Assembly (NCBI RefSeq): GCF_001469875.2
Contig: NZ_LOPW02000010.1
Span: forward strand, 443,942-507,941
Source: Haloferax marisrubri
GTDB lineage: Archaea; Halobacteriota; Halobacteria; Halobacteriales; Haloferacaceae
Length of the DNA: 64,000 nt
Direction: 5' to 3'
Made by a program: the position numbers and the translations under genes. The notes under the pieces are model-generated. The model made no database searches and was not told the DNA's origin. It saw nothing but the letters and a program-made list of their open reading frames with translations. The stretch's first letter is position 1, and every line of letters starts with the position of its first letter. Below, piece after piece: positions 10,901 through 19,046 of this stretch.

Positions 10901-13578
10901 CCCTTCGCGAGCGGACCGCCGGTGACGCGCGCGTCAACTTCGTTGTTCGTCTCGCTCGCCTCGGCGATTTCGTCAGCCGGGTCGGCGACGACGCGAACGG
11001 AGTAGTTCCGCGCGTCAACGCGTGCGAGCGTGGTGTTGATAGCGACCGACTCGCCCGCGGCGAGGTCGACCGACCGACTGGTGAGTTCTTCCCAGGACCC
11101 ACCGTTGTCGGCTTTCGCTTCGACGATGACGTCGACGCCCGTCGCCTCGACGTTACCGCGGTTTTCGACCGTCGCGTTGACCGGCACGACGCCTTTCGTG
11201 ACGTTCGTTTCGACCGAGAGCGTCGGCGTGATGTCCGGTGCCTTCACGGTCACCGTCTCGGGTGAGAGGTCACCGATACGGACCGTGTGCTCACCGAGTT
11301 CGAGGCCGGTGACGGTAAAGGAGACCGTCTTCGATTCGCCCCCGTCGAGCGTCACCGACTTGGTCTGGGTGATTTCGTCGTCAACCGAGAGCGTCGCGGT
11401 GAACGTGTCCGACACGTCGCCGGTGTTCGTCACCGTCGCGCTCGCGTTGACATCGTCTTCGAGTCCGATTTCGGTCGCGTTGACCTGCAGGTTCGAGTAC
11501 TCGAGGTTCGCCGGCTTGTCGACAGTCACGGTCTGGGCGGGAAGCCCGTCGATCGCGATCTGGTACGTGCCGGGACCGAGATCCTTCTCGAAGGTGACCG
11601 TCGTGGATTCGTCGGGCGCGAGCGTGCCGTTCATCCACTCGACGGTCTGACCGTCGATGACGAGCGACGCGTTGTACTCGCCAGCGCCGGTTCCGTTGTT
11701 GCTGACATCGGCACTCACGACCGTCGTCTCACCCGGTGAAACCTGACTCGGAGCCGTGAAGTTCGAGTAGACGATGTCCGGGACGCCGCTGACCTCGATG
11801 GCCGTCGGCGTCGCGTCGTTGACCGTCACGTCGTACGTGCCCGGTGCGTCGAAGCTCAGTTCGAACTGCTCGACGACGGTCTCGCCTTCGCCGACGAACA
11901 CCGTCTTCGACTCGACGGTCTGACCGTCACGCTTGAGGTCGACCGTGAAGTTCCCACCGAAGTAGTCGGTGTTCTCGATGGTCGCGTTGACCGTCACCGT
12001 CTCGTCCGTCGTCACCGACGTCGACGAGACGTTGTAGTCGGTGAGTTCGATGTTCGGCGTGATGACGTACAGGTCGACGCTCGACGAGATGTACGCGGTT
12101 CCGTCGGACGGCGCTTTCGTGGCCGTCGCGGTTCCGGACTCGACGGGCGTGAACGTCACTTGACCGTTCGAATCGGTCGTGAACGTCTTGCCGTTGTACG
12201 TCACGTTCGCACCAGCGACGCGGTCGCCGGTGTCTGCCCGGGTGACGTTGAGCGTGACGCTCTCTCCCTGCTGGATTTCGACCGCGCTCGGCTCGATGTT
12301 GAGCTGGACGCCGTCGACGAGCTCGACGGTCGCCTTGTTGCTCAGCGTGGCCGTCCCGTTCTGTGCGGTCGCGAAGTGAACCACCGAGTAGTTACCCGGG
12401 GTGAAGTTCTCCGTCGTGCGAAGCGTGACCGTTTCCTTCGGCCCGCCGACGGTCCCGTTGATACTCGTGTAGATGACCGTGTCGTCGGTCTGCGTCACGC
12501 TGTCTTCACCGGCGAGCCGCGAGAGCAGCGAGACGATGTTCGTGTTCCCGTTGTAGCGACTCGCGGGAAGCGTGCTCCCGGCGAAGTTCGTTCCGGGCTT
12601 CACGTCGGTCGCCCCTTCGATCCGGTCGATGGACGACTGAATCTCCTCGACTTCGCTCCCGTTGAGCTGAATCGTCTGCTGTTGGTCGCCGAGGACGGAC
12701 TCGTTCAGCAGAATCGTCGTGTGCGAAACGTCGTCCGTGCCCAGGTTCGACGCGTCCACGTCGACGTTCACGTCGTTACCGACCGCGGCGACCTCCGGCG
12801 GCGTCACGGTCGACCGACCGTCCTGCACGAGGAAGTGGTCGAATCCGACGACCGTCACGTTCCCTTCGGCGGTGAGGTTACCGGGCGACGAGCCCTGCAC
12901 CAGTCCCGGGTCGGTGCTGTTCTCGACGAGGACCGTCGCGAAGATGTACTGCCCGGACTCGTTGGGCGTGAATCTGAAGTTCTGCGTTCCGCTCTGCCCG
13001 GTGAACTCGTCGACGATTTCGGCGTTCGTGTCCTTGCTCGTGGTGAGCAGTTTGCCGATATCGCTGATGCCACCCGGTTGCTTCGCGCCCTCCTTCAGGC
13101 GGACAGCGACCAGTTGGACTTTCTCCCCGTCGACCACGCTACTCTGCCCGGCTTTGCCCGGATTGAAGGTCGCGGTGATCTCCGTCTTGTTGAAGACGTA
13201 GATTCGGTTTTTGTCCAAACTGGTCTCCAGGTCGCTCGTCCCGACGAAAATGTTCGTGTTCCGTATCTCGTGGCTGATGTACGGAACGTCGTCGAGTGTG
13301 ACAAACTCGCTCGACGCCGCCGGGTTATTCGGCCGGAGTGTTAGCAGCGAATACTGCCACACGGAGACGTTCTCTCCGGCGTCTATTTTCAACTCGTCAC
13401 TCACCGCAGGTGTTGTCGCTCCATCTATCGGAGCGGAACCCCCTCCGCTGAGTGAGGCCGATGCGTCTGCTGAGGTGAGGGTGCTCGCGCTAACGGGCCC
13501 TACCACCATGGATAGAACCACAACCCCCGTCAGAACTAAACTCAAGAGTTTAGTCCTGTTGCTGGTCGTAGGCCTCAT
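7969..13578 (-). CDS. Giant secreted CARDB / alpha-2-macroglobulin-like protein with thioester motif
   Basis: This is a 1869-residue secreted glycoprotein. The signal peptide ends near Ala31. CARDB-like domains lie at about 510-590, 600-690, 690-780, 780-890 and 1090-1205, with carboxypeptidase-regulatory-like repeats at about 890-1046. Residues about 1460-1780 match the thioester domain of bacterial alpha-2-macroglobulins. The key motif is PYWCVEQTTTQM, with Cys1476 and Gln1479 in the CxEQ arrangement that forms the internal thioester. Helix pairs with QNSDGSWE, QHDDGSWTGY and QQGGSFGN repeats follow, as in alpha/alpha toroids. A short beta domain ends the protein. I see no anchor, dockerin or cohesin in it. 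It probably traps proteases or attaches covalently to targets. Confidence 0.88.
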   Translation of the reverse strand: MRPTTSNRTKLLSLVLTGVVVLSMVVGPVSASTLTSADASASLSGGGSAPIDGATTPAVSDELKIDAGENVSVWQYSLLTLRPNNPAASSEFVTLDDVPYISHEIRNTNIFVGTSDLETSLDKNRIYVFNKTEITATFNPGKAGQSSVVDGEKVQLVAVRLKEGAKQPGGISDIGKLLTTSKDTNAEIVDEFTGQSGTQNFRFTPNESGQYIFATVLVENSTDPGLVQGSSPGNLTAEGNVTVVGFDHFLVQDGRSTVTPPEVAAVGNDVNVDVDASNLGTDDVSHTTILLNESVLGDQQQTIQLNGSEVEEIQSSIDRIEGATDVKPGTNFAGSTLPASRYNGNTNIVSLLSRLAGEDSVTQTDDTVIYTSINGTVGGPKETVTLRTTENFTPGNYSVVHFATAQNGTATLSNKATVELVDGVQLNIEPSAVEIQQGESVTLNVTRADTGDRVAGANVTYNGKTFTTDSNGQVTFTPVESGTATATKAPSDGTAYISSSVDLYVITPNIELTDYNVSSTSVTTDETVTVNATIENTDYFGGNFTVDLKRDGQTVESKTVFVGEGETVVEQFELSFDAPGTYDVTVNDATPTAIEVSGVPDIVYSNFTAPSQVSPGETTVVSADVSNNGTGAGEYNASLVIDGQTVEWMNGTLAPDESTTVTFEKDLGPGTYQIAIDGLPAQTVTVDKPANLEYSNLQVNATEIGLEDDVNASATVTNTGDVSDTFTATLSVDDEITQTKSVTLDGGESKTVSFTVTGLELGEHTVRIGDLSPETVTVKAPDITPTLSVETNVTKGVVPVNATVENRGNVEATGVDVIVEAKADNGGSWEELTSRSVDLAAGESVAINTTLARVDARNYSVRVVADPADEIAEASETNNEVDARVTGGPLAKGYVKLPDGSAAVDDLVYTSRTNPGDEPWFVGQTFTDENGRFLVPVVNGTTQTIAYVQDGASGWSGDHPRDGSPDIFSLYTTQGTERVLNVGNTTLPDAGLLNVTVVDQNGDPVENATIAVQHNNDGTRSGVAYKSNADGLFPAGEGDKTGIEVRGDMEVRVTPPENDRFVNRTYWQNLTVDTSGANLTFRLAEGADLSPELDVERRQRFNDGVNASVTVSNDGLVNVSNATVNLTVEAANGETETYTKYTGNLSDSTDAPNNETTLSYDLTEFASEELLGTLAQGNARVTATVDPANEIPETDETNNQAVNTTRVVYADPTVRIQGQSTVLQSQSATLVVFTKNNGTAPTGEFNVTVDYDDGTTENITIGNLGVQQPNTTRVTHNFATGGDKVVRASVSDGVPFDNNESTKDVTVKPYTLSIEDDDVSVPSTVVNNSTVTVLAEFNTNYPSNVNATVSLPSGLELVDGQTAEKQVRATGNGGSAAWKVRGNTTADIDDAQIDVTVEAFGESDTASATTNVTVPKVRYTTTNATTLESAGETQSLALNISDATTYEHTLNVTVQAGTDGRTLQGLEYLFSYPYWCVEQTTTQMMSALRTDQYYRDGDIPSNYDRDRANSTISAGISKLADEPTPGTYFNISQHDNGAWSMYGNNPRGDLFYTIYALQGASAVSDDAVQSNRTDVNASLKRINQSGAVLWLADKQRNDGSVRPNGYFLRDRTSATAYTTVAIDRAGDDLNATAQTAADEFSVDAAVHLIERQNSDGSWEAGSREAQATAYAVQALAAVNDSDTLRTQVNSELSSGSVSMALDSGTQWLVANQHDDGSWTGYTNSPYWSNTGEKARATGNAIIALNAAEGYTAANNDTVSDGVGYLVGIYQQGGSFGNTRATGVAIDALTTADQRNAGSQTVTVEINSTVSKNVTVDGNTPTAVVSFTTDELETLRQTGSITLTAENSTRVVVGAESEQLVNEQEYEDAN

Positions 13579-13600
13579 GGTATGTTCATCTGATAGGAGC

Positions 13601-13610
13601 GATAAAATAC
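13601..13610 (-). promoter_or_regulatory. TATA box of the thioester/dockerin/cohesin operon
   Basis: On the minus strand this reads GTATTTTATC, centred about 27 nt before the ATG at 13578. That spacing puts transcription start at or next to the start codon, the leaderless arrangement usual in haloarchaea. The divergent lipoprotein gene has its own box (ACATTAAAGA at 13721-13730), so the 177-bp spacer holds two promoters. Confidence 0.6.
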
Positions 13611-13755
13611 TTCTGTATCACCCATGGATTTATTCAGATTCATAGTCCTGAATAATACCGTCCAGCTGTATTGACACTCATTCAAACCGACAACATTTCG
13701 GCCGTTTCGTAGCCGTGGTCACATTAAAGAAGGCGGCTAGTCATGTGAGTAGCAT

Positions 13756-14241
13756 ATGCGAAGACGCCGGTTCCTTACTGCGTTCTCTGCGATGGTCGTC
13801 GGAACTGCCGGCTGTACACAGGAGTCCGAAACCGAGGTATCAACCCAAACACAAACGACGCTCCCGACGAGAACGCCCTCACCGTACGTCGAGCAGGCGG
13901 ACGAGTTTCGGTCGTTCCTCCAACAAGAAGAGATTTCCATCGTCGAACTCCTCCCGCAACCGCCGGCGAACGCGGTGGAACTCACGTACGTCTCGAACGA
14001 AGACCAGTACGAGGAAGTCGGCGGGGAAATCGGCACGATTGCCGGCGGCTTCTTCAATCGGGTCGCAAACGGCTGGGAGGCCGAGCGCCTGAACGCGGTG
14101 GTCATGGACAGCCCCGAGTCCCGCTTCGGGACGTGGTACGCGAAGTCGTCGTGGTTCGAGGAGTACCGAGACGGCGAGATCTCTTCGAACGAACTCTCGC
14201 TCAAAGTGTTGAACACGCTCTCGCGCGCGGAAGACGCGTGA
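13756..14241 (+). CDS. Predicted Tat lipoprotein, unknown function
   Basis: The N-terminus MRRRRFLTAFSAMVVGTAGC is a twin-arginine-like signal with a lipobox ending at Cys20. A Thr/Ser-rich linker (to about residue 40) leads to a compact alpha/beta domain of about 120 residues with the phrase VELTYVSNEDQYEEVGGEIG. Small haloarchaeal lipoproteins with this layout are common and uncharacterised. It is divergent from the thioester operon and 41 nt before the DUF1616 gene, which has its own TATA box. I cannot assign a function. Confidence 0.8.
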   Translation: MRRRRFLTAFSAMVVGTAGCTQESETEVSTQTQTTLPTRTPSPYVEQADEFRSFLQQEEISIVELLPQPPANAVELTYVSNEDQYEEVGGEIGTIAGGFFNRVANGWEAERLNAVVMDSPESRFGTWYAKSSWFEEYRDGEISSNELSLKVLNTLSRAEDA

Positions 14242-14282
14242 GACCGACCGCTTTTAGTGAATCCTTGTCGCACCCATAGCCG

Positions 14283-15308
14283 ATGACCTCCGACACGGAC
14301 TGGCTATCGCTCGTCCCGCGCTCGGTTCGCGCCGCCCCTGCGGACCTACTCGCGGTCGTGGTGGTTGCCGTCCTCACCTGCGGTGCAGTCACCCTCCCCG
14401 GCGTCCGCGACACCCCGCTTCGGGTCGTCCTCGGCCTCCCGTTCGTGCTTTTCGTCCCCGGCTACGCAGTTATCGCCGCGCTGTTCCCGGAGTCGGGGCC
14501 CTCGGTCGCCGCGAGCGGCGACGCCGACGCGGCCGACCGGACGGGAATCGACGGTATCGAGCGGGTCGCGCTCTCGTTCGGGACGAGCATCGCCCTCGTC
14601 TCGGCGCTCGGACTGCTCCTCAACTTCACGCCGTGGGGGCTTCGACTCGTTCCGATTGTCGTCGCTATCGGCCTACTCACGGTCGCGGCCGCGGTCGTCG
14701 GGTCGCGTCGGCGGGCCGCCCTCCCCGAGAGCGAACGTTTCGGCGTCGCGGTCCGGTCCAGTCTCCCAAATGACCCGAACCCCTTTTCGTCCGGGTCGCG
14801 GACTGACGCGGCTTTCGCCGTCGTGTTGGTGCTCTGCCTCGCGGTCGCCGTCGGAGTGGGCGGATACATGGTCGCCGCTCCCGGGTCCGGGGAGTCCTTC
14901 TCCGAGATATACGTGCTGACGGGGAACCAATCCGGGGACCTCGCCGCGGAAGACTACCCGACGGAACTCACTGCGGGGGAGCCCACGTCGCTCACCGTCG
15001 CCGTCGGCAACCACGAGGGGGCGGCCACCGACTACGTCGTCGTCTCGCAACTCCAGCGCGTCCGGGTCGCCAATAACACGACGACGGTCCTCGAACGCGA
15101 GGCACTCACCCGGTACCGACCGTCGGTCGAGGCCAACGCGACGTGGCGGACTGAACACGCGGTCACGCCGACGATGACCGGCGACCGACTCCGACTCACT
15201 TACCTCCTGTACGAGGGGTCGGCACCCGCGGAGCCGACGGCTGCAAACGCCTATCAGTCGGTCCATCTCTGGGTGAACGTGACGGCTCCGGACTCCGCCT
15301 CCTCCTGA
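14283..15308 (+). CDS. DUF1616 family membrane protein (paralog 1)
   Basis: A DUF1616 protein. Paired N-terminal helices surround the family stretch PLRVVLGLPFVLFVPGYAVI. Helices follow at about residues 95-145, and another at about 177-200 precedes an extracytoplasmic beta domain to the C-terminus containing LTVAVGNHEGAATDYVVV. The protein is very similar in order and sequence to the one at 26538. The family has no established activity that I know of; members sit in envelope and glycosylation neighbourhoods in archaea. A TATA box (TTTTAG at 14252-14257) supports the start at 14283. Confidence 0.88.
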   Translation: MTSDTDWLSLVPRSVRAAPADLLAVVVVAVLTCGAVTLPGVRDTPLRVVLGLPFVLFVPGYAVIAALFPESGPSVAASGDADAADRTGIDGIERVALSFGTSIALVSALGLLLNFTPWGLRLVPIVVAIGLLTVAAAVVGSRRRAALPESERFGVAVRSSLPNDPNPFSSGSRTDAAFAVVLVLCLAVAVGVGGYMVAAPGSGESFSEIYVLTGNQSGDLAAEDYPTELTAGEPTSLTVAVGNHEGAATDYVVVSQLQRVRVANNTTTVLEREALTRYRPSVEANATWRTEHAVTPTMTGDRLRLTYLLYEGSAPAEPTAANAYQSVHLWVNVTAPDSASS

Positions 15309-15320
15309 CCGACGCCGCTA

Positions 15321-17555
15321 TTACGCCCGGATTTCCGCGAACAGCGCCTGTACGTCCACGACGTTGACGCGACCGTTTCCGGAGAAGTCGAACGCCTCCG
15401 GCGTGCCTTCGACCGCCTCGGCGTTGCGGTTGGCGAACAGCGCCTGCGCGTCCGCGAGTGTCACGTTTCCGTCTCCGTTGACGTCCTCGTAGCGTCCGTC
15501 GCCGTCGGGGTCGGTCGGCGGCGCTGTTTCGCTCGTCACGGTACGCGGGAGCGCGGCCGTTTCGTTGACCGCGCTCCACGTGTCGAGCATCCCCGCGCCG
15601 ACGGCTGGTTCCGTCTGTGGGAGCGGTTGCGCCGTTGACCGGAGAACCCGCGTCACGTCGGCGCGGGTCGCGTTCGGGTTCGCGTCGAGGAGGAGCGCGA
15701 CCGTGCCGCTCACGTGCGGGGCAGCCATCGACGTCCCGTCGAGCGTGACGTACGGTTCGGCCTCGTCGCGCTGTGACGTCGAGTACGCCGACGTGACGTT
15801 TTCTCCCGGAGCGATGAGGGCGATGCCGGGCCGCCGGTCGTCTCCGAACCCGACCGGGCCGTGACTCGAAAACGAGGTCACGCCGGACGTCGTCTGTCGC
15901 GCCGCACCGACCGTAATCGCGCCCTCCGACGCGCCGGGACTCGCCACCGAGCGGTTTCCGAGCAACCCGGCGTTGCCGGCCGAGATGACCGCGACCGTGT
16001 CCGTCGTCGTCACGAGCGAGTCGACGTACCGGGAGAACTGGTCGCTCCCGTTCGACGGGTAGTACGCCGTCGCCCGGTACCGATACGACACCGACTCGGG
16101 GTGGTCGCTCTCGACGGCGAGCGACCAGTTCCCGGGGGTTTCGATTGCCGTCTCGTTCCGAGGGGTGAACCTCTGGTACGCGATTGCTTCCGGCACGCGG
16201 CCGTCCTCGAACCACCAGCCCGCATCGACGCCCCTGAGCGGGGTTTCGCCCGCGGGGTCTCGAAGCGTCACCGAGAGGTTCCGCATGACTTCGGCCCGTC
16301 GCTCGTCGCTTTGAATCCGCTCGCCGCCGACCTGCGTCGGTTCGACGAGCACGTAGACGTACGCCGGTTTGAACCCGTCGTACCGCGCGCTGGCTTGGTA
16401 CACGCCGGACCCGTTCGCGTAGAGTTCGATGTCGCTCGCTCCGGTCCCGTTCGGCCGGACCGCCCGCTCGCCGCGGTATTCGAGCGGGAACGGACTGGCA
16501 CCGAGGCTCGCGGAGACCACGTCCGCGCGGTTCTCGGCGCTCCACTCCATCGCCGCCATCACGTCCGACATACTGCCCTGTCCGTCCTCGTCGAGGGCGC
16601 GCGCGCCGAACAGCCGTGCTTCGGGTGCGACGCCGACCGATTTGTTCGCGTCTGCCCGCCCGGCGACCGTCCCCGCGACGTGCGTGCCGTGACCCCACGG
16701 GTCGAACGGCTGGGAGGTGTCGCCCACGAAGTCCTTCCACCGGACGACCTGCCCGCGGAGCGCCGGGTGGCTGTCGTCGATGCCGCTGTCGATGACGCTG
16801 ACGTTCACGCCCGCGCCGGTGATTCCACGGTCCTGTACGTCGTCGGCACCAATCGATTCGAGGTTCCACGATTCCGTTCCGCTCGCCGCGACCCGCGCGC
16901 TGTCCGGTCGGACCGTCTCGCCGTACGCGGACAGCGAGTCCAGATACGCGGCGACGCTCGGCGACACCGACCCCGTCGCGTAAATCGGCCGGTCGTAGTG
17001 AATCGCGGAGACGTTCGGCATCCCACCGAGCGTTCGCACGACCGCGGGCGTCGCCTCGACGGCGAGCGCGTTCCGCGTCCAGAACGGCGTCACGTCTGTG
17101 ACGTTGCCGCTTTCCCGTCGCGCGTCGAGGAATTCGCGCACGTCGGACTGCGTTCGGTTGGTCGTCTCTCTGAGTCGGGCGCGCGTCGTCTCAGACTCGC
17201 CGGGCGCGTCGGCCGACTCGCGCGAGGGGTCGTCGAAGACGAGGATGACCGGGACCAGTTCGTCCGACGCCGCGCGCGACAGTTGATACGCCGCCGCGCC
17301 CGAGAGAACGCCGTCCCCGGTCGTCTCGTCGTCGGGCGCAGTCGTGTTGTTGGTCGTCTCGTCGTCGGGCGCAGTCGTGTTGTTAGTCGTCGCGAGGTCG
17401 GCGGCGGCCGCTGTGGCCGCGCCCCGCTCGGACCCGCCTAACTCGGCATCGGGCGGGCGCGCCGCTTCGGAGACCGGTGCGAGCGTCGCGCTCAGAAGCA
17501 GACAGAACACGATGCCGACGACGGCGGCCCGCGTCCCTCGTTGCGTTCGAATCAT
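15321..17555 (-). CDS. Secreted subtilisin-like (S8) protease with C-terminal dockerin
   Basis: A signal peptide (residues 1-31) is followed by a low-complexity NNTTAPDDET tandem repeat and an I9-like propeptide (about 90-195). The S8 catalytic domain has Asp256 (VIDSG), His289 (HGTHVAGT), oxyanion Asn528 (ISAGNAG) and Ser609 (GTSMAAPHVSG). All catalytic residues are present, so it should be active. A roughly 150-residue beta-rich insert (about 356-507) splits the domain between His and Asn. The C-terminus is a dockerin with loops DVNGDGNVTLAD (691-702) and DFSGNGRVNVVD (723-734). It is divergent from a cohesin-like gene, its probable surface partner. Confidence 0.92.
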   Translation of the reverse strand: MIRTQRGTRAAVVGIVFCLLLSATLAPVSEAARPPDAELGGSERGAATAAAADLATTNNTTAPDDETTNNTTAPDDETTGDGVLSGAAAYQLSRAASDELVPVILVFDDPSRESADAPGESETTRARLRETTNRTQSDVREFLDARRESGNVTDVTPFWTRNALAVEATPAVVRTLGGMPNVSAIHYDRPIYATGSVSPSVAAYLDSLSAYGETVRPDSARVAASGTESWNLESIGADDVQDRGITGAGVNVSVIDSGIDDSHPALRGQVVRWKDFVGDTSQPFDPWGHGTHVAGTVAGRADANKSVGVAPEARLFGARALDEDGQGSMSDVMAAMEWSAENRADVVSASLGASPFPLEYRGERAVRPNGTGASDIELYANGSGVYQASARYDGFKPAYVYVLVEPTQVGGERIQSDERRAEVMRNLSVTLRDPAGETPLRGVDAGWWFEDGRVPEAIAYQRFTPRNETAIETPGNWSLAVESDHPESVSYRYRATAYYPSNGSDQFSRYVDSLVTTTDTVAVISAGNAGLLGNRSVASPGASEGAITVGAARQTTSGVTSFSSHGPVGFGDDRRPGIALIAPGENVTSAYSTSQRDEAEPYVTLDGTSMAAPHVSGTVALLLDANPNATRADVTRVLRSTAQPLPQTEPAVGAGMLDTWSAVNETAALPRTVTSETAPPTDPDGDGRYEDVNGDGNVTLADAQALFANRNAEAVEGTPEAFDFSGNGRVNVVDVQALFAEIRA
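17322..17387 (-). repeat. Tandem 30-bp repeat encoding NNTTAPDDET twice
   Basis: Two nearly identical 30-bp units lie back to back near the 5' end of the protease gene. They encode the ten-residue unit NNTTAPDDET twice, adding two NNTT glycosylation sequons between the signal peptide and the propeptide. The boundaries are approximate. Copy number could vary between strains without breaking the frame. Confidence 0.75.
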
Positions 17556-17797
17556 CTCTTCGGGAGTCGTCTGGGCGAGGGCACGGCTGTGACGGCGAGC
17601 ATCTTATTCGAGAGGTACTGTCAATCGCGGCTACTGGCCTAAAACATCCATCGGTCGTGCCGACGGGGAGACCGTTTGGTAAAACACACATATTGGCGTT
17701 ATACTCATGCGGACGAATGACGGTCTGCGGTCCGCCGTCCGCCGGTCCCGGAACAGAAAAGTAGTCCGACTCGTAACACGTCGGGTACCGAACCCAA

Positions 17798-18649
17798 ATG
17801 TCGACTAGACTGGCTCTCGTCGTCCCGCTCGGTCTTCTCGTGCTCGTCAGCCTCGGCCTCGGCGTCGCCCCCGCCGGGGGAGTGACAGCGCAGGACAACG
17901 TATCGGTCGTCGTGACGCCGGCGTCCCAAGACGCCGAAGTCGGGTCCACGACGACCTACGACCTCGTCGTCCGCGGCCTCGACGGCGGCGGTGTCGGCGC
18001 GGCCGACGTGACGGTCAGCGTCGACGAGTCGGTCGCTACCGTCGCTAACGCGTCGTTCGTGCCCGACCCCGGGCTGAACGAGGTCACGTACAGCGACGGG
18101 CGCTCGCAAGTTCGCCTCTACGGGGCGCTCATCGACACGTCGCAGTCGGGGTCCGTCACTATCGCGACCGTCACGGTCGAGAGCAGCGCGAACGGGACGA
18201 CCCCAATCGGGGTGGACGTGACTGACGTCGGGAGCGAAGCCGGTGTCAGCTATCGAATCACGGCCGTCGAAAACGGGAGTCTCGTCGTTGGTGCGGGGAG
18301 TTCGAACACGACGACTGCGGTAGAACGCACGACTAGTGAGGGTTCGTCGTCGCAGGACGGCGGCGACGGTTCCGATTCCGACTCCGAATCGACCGCCGGC
18401 GAGTTGACGGTCTCGGCGATGGGCGGCGCTGATGCGGACGCGAACGACACGAGTTCGCCCGTCGCGTCGTCGTCATCGACGGCGAGCGCCACGACGGACG
18501 GACGGGACGAACCCGCAGAGTCCACCACCGAACCCGCCACGTCAGCGATACCGACGGAGACGGCCGCCCCCGGCCCGTCGATACTTCTCACTACGGTCTC
18601 TCTCCTCGTCGCCGGTCTGTACTTCTCGGTGCGAACCCGCTCCGATTGA
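17798..18649 (+). CDS. Cohesin-like domain protein with C-terminal membrane anchor
   Basis: A signal peptide (LVVPLGLLVLVSLGLGVAPAGG) is followed by a beta-sandwich of about 135 residues with the haloarchaeal cohesin pattern. It has VGSTTTYDLVVRGLDGGGVG, then ADVTVSVDESVATV, then VTIATVTVES. A Ser/Thr/Asp-rich stalk of about 100 residues leads to a membrane helix, PSILLTTVSLLVAGLYFSV, and a basic end. This is a second cell-anchored cohesin candidate. It is divergent from the dockerin-bearing protease gene across a 242-bp spacer, which suggests a matched pair. The cohesin call is from sequence pattern only. Confidence 0.75.
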   Translation: MSTRLALVVPLGLLVLVSLGLGVAPAGGVTAQDNVSVVVTPASQDAEVGSTTTYDLVVRGLDGGGVGAADVTVSVDESVATVANASFVPDPGLNEVTYSDGRSQVRLYGALIDTSQSGSVTIATVTVESSANGTTPIGVDVTDVGSEAGVSYRITAVENGSLVVGAGSSNTTTAVERTTSEGSSSQDGGDGSDSDSESTAGELTVSAMGGADADANDTSSPVASSSSTASATTDGRDEPAESTTEPATSAIPTETAAPGPSILLTTVSLLVAGLYFSVRTRSD

Positions 18650-18770
18650 AGGGTGAGTGCGGAGTCGCCTCTCGACTCTCGTCACCGACCGCACCGACGC
18701 CCACACCGCTCGCGTCGGGTCGGTTCCCGCAAGCGATAGTTTAGTTATCCCGCACCGTCCATCACCGTGC

Positions 18771-19046
18771 ATGGCAACGGCACGACGCGAGCGATTCATC
18801 CGCGCCCAGCTCGCCTGGATGCTCGGCGCGACCCTCGTCTTGGTCCTCCTCGACTCGCTTTCGTACGAGTTGGTCTTCGTCGTGTCCCTCATCGGCTTCC
18901 TCGTCGTCGTCGAACTCACCGCGCCCATCGCGGTGACGCCCGCGTGGCGGCGACGGCTCCTGTGGCTCATCGGCGGCGGCCTCGTCGCCTTCGGCTACAT
19001 CGTGGTCAGACGCATCCTCGACATCCTCCCGCCGGGGGTGTTCTGA
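18771..19046 (+). CDS. Small three-helix membrane protein
   Basis: This 91-residue protein has three hydrophobic segments: WMLGATLVLVLLDSL, ELVFVVSLIGFLVVVEL and LLWLIGGGLVAFGYIVV. I chose the ATG at 18771, not the earlier in-frame start at 18657, because a TTTAGTTA box lies about 26 nt upstream and the extra N-terminus looks non-coding. It ends directly against the GTG of the DUF4350 gene, so the two are probably translated together. No function is known to me. It is the first gene of the MoxR-linked module. Confidence 0.8.
   Translation: MATARRERFIRAQLAWMLGATLVLVLLDSLSYELVFVVSLIGFLVVVELTAPIAVTPAWRRRLLWLIGGGLVAFGYIVVRRILDILPPGVF

Noticed and set aside
7912-11265. 1117-codon open frame on the plus strand inside the thioester protein gene
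   Set aside because: It has no domain, is full of RRV/DRD repeats and lies opposite a well-supported secreted protein with a signal peptide and known motifs.
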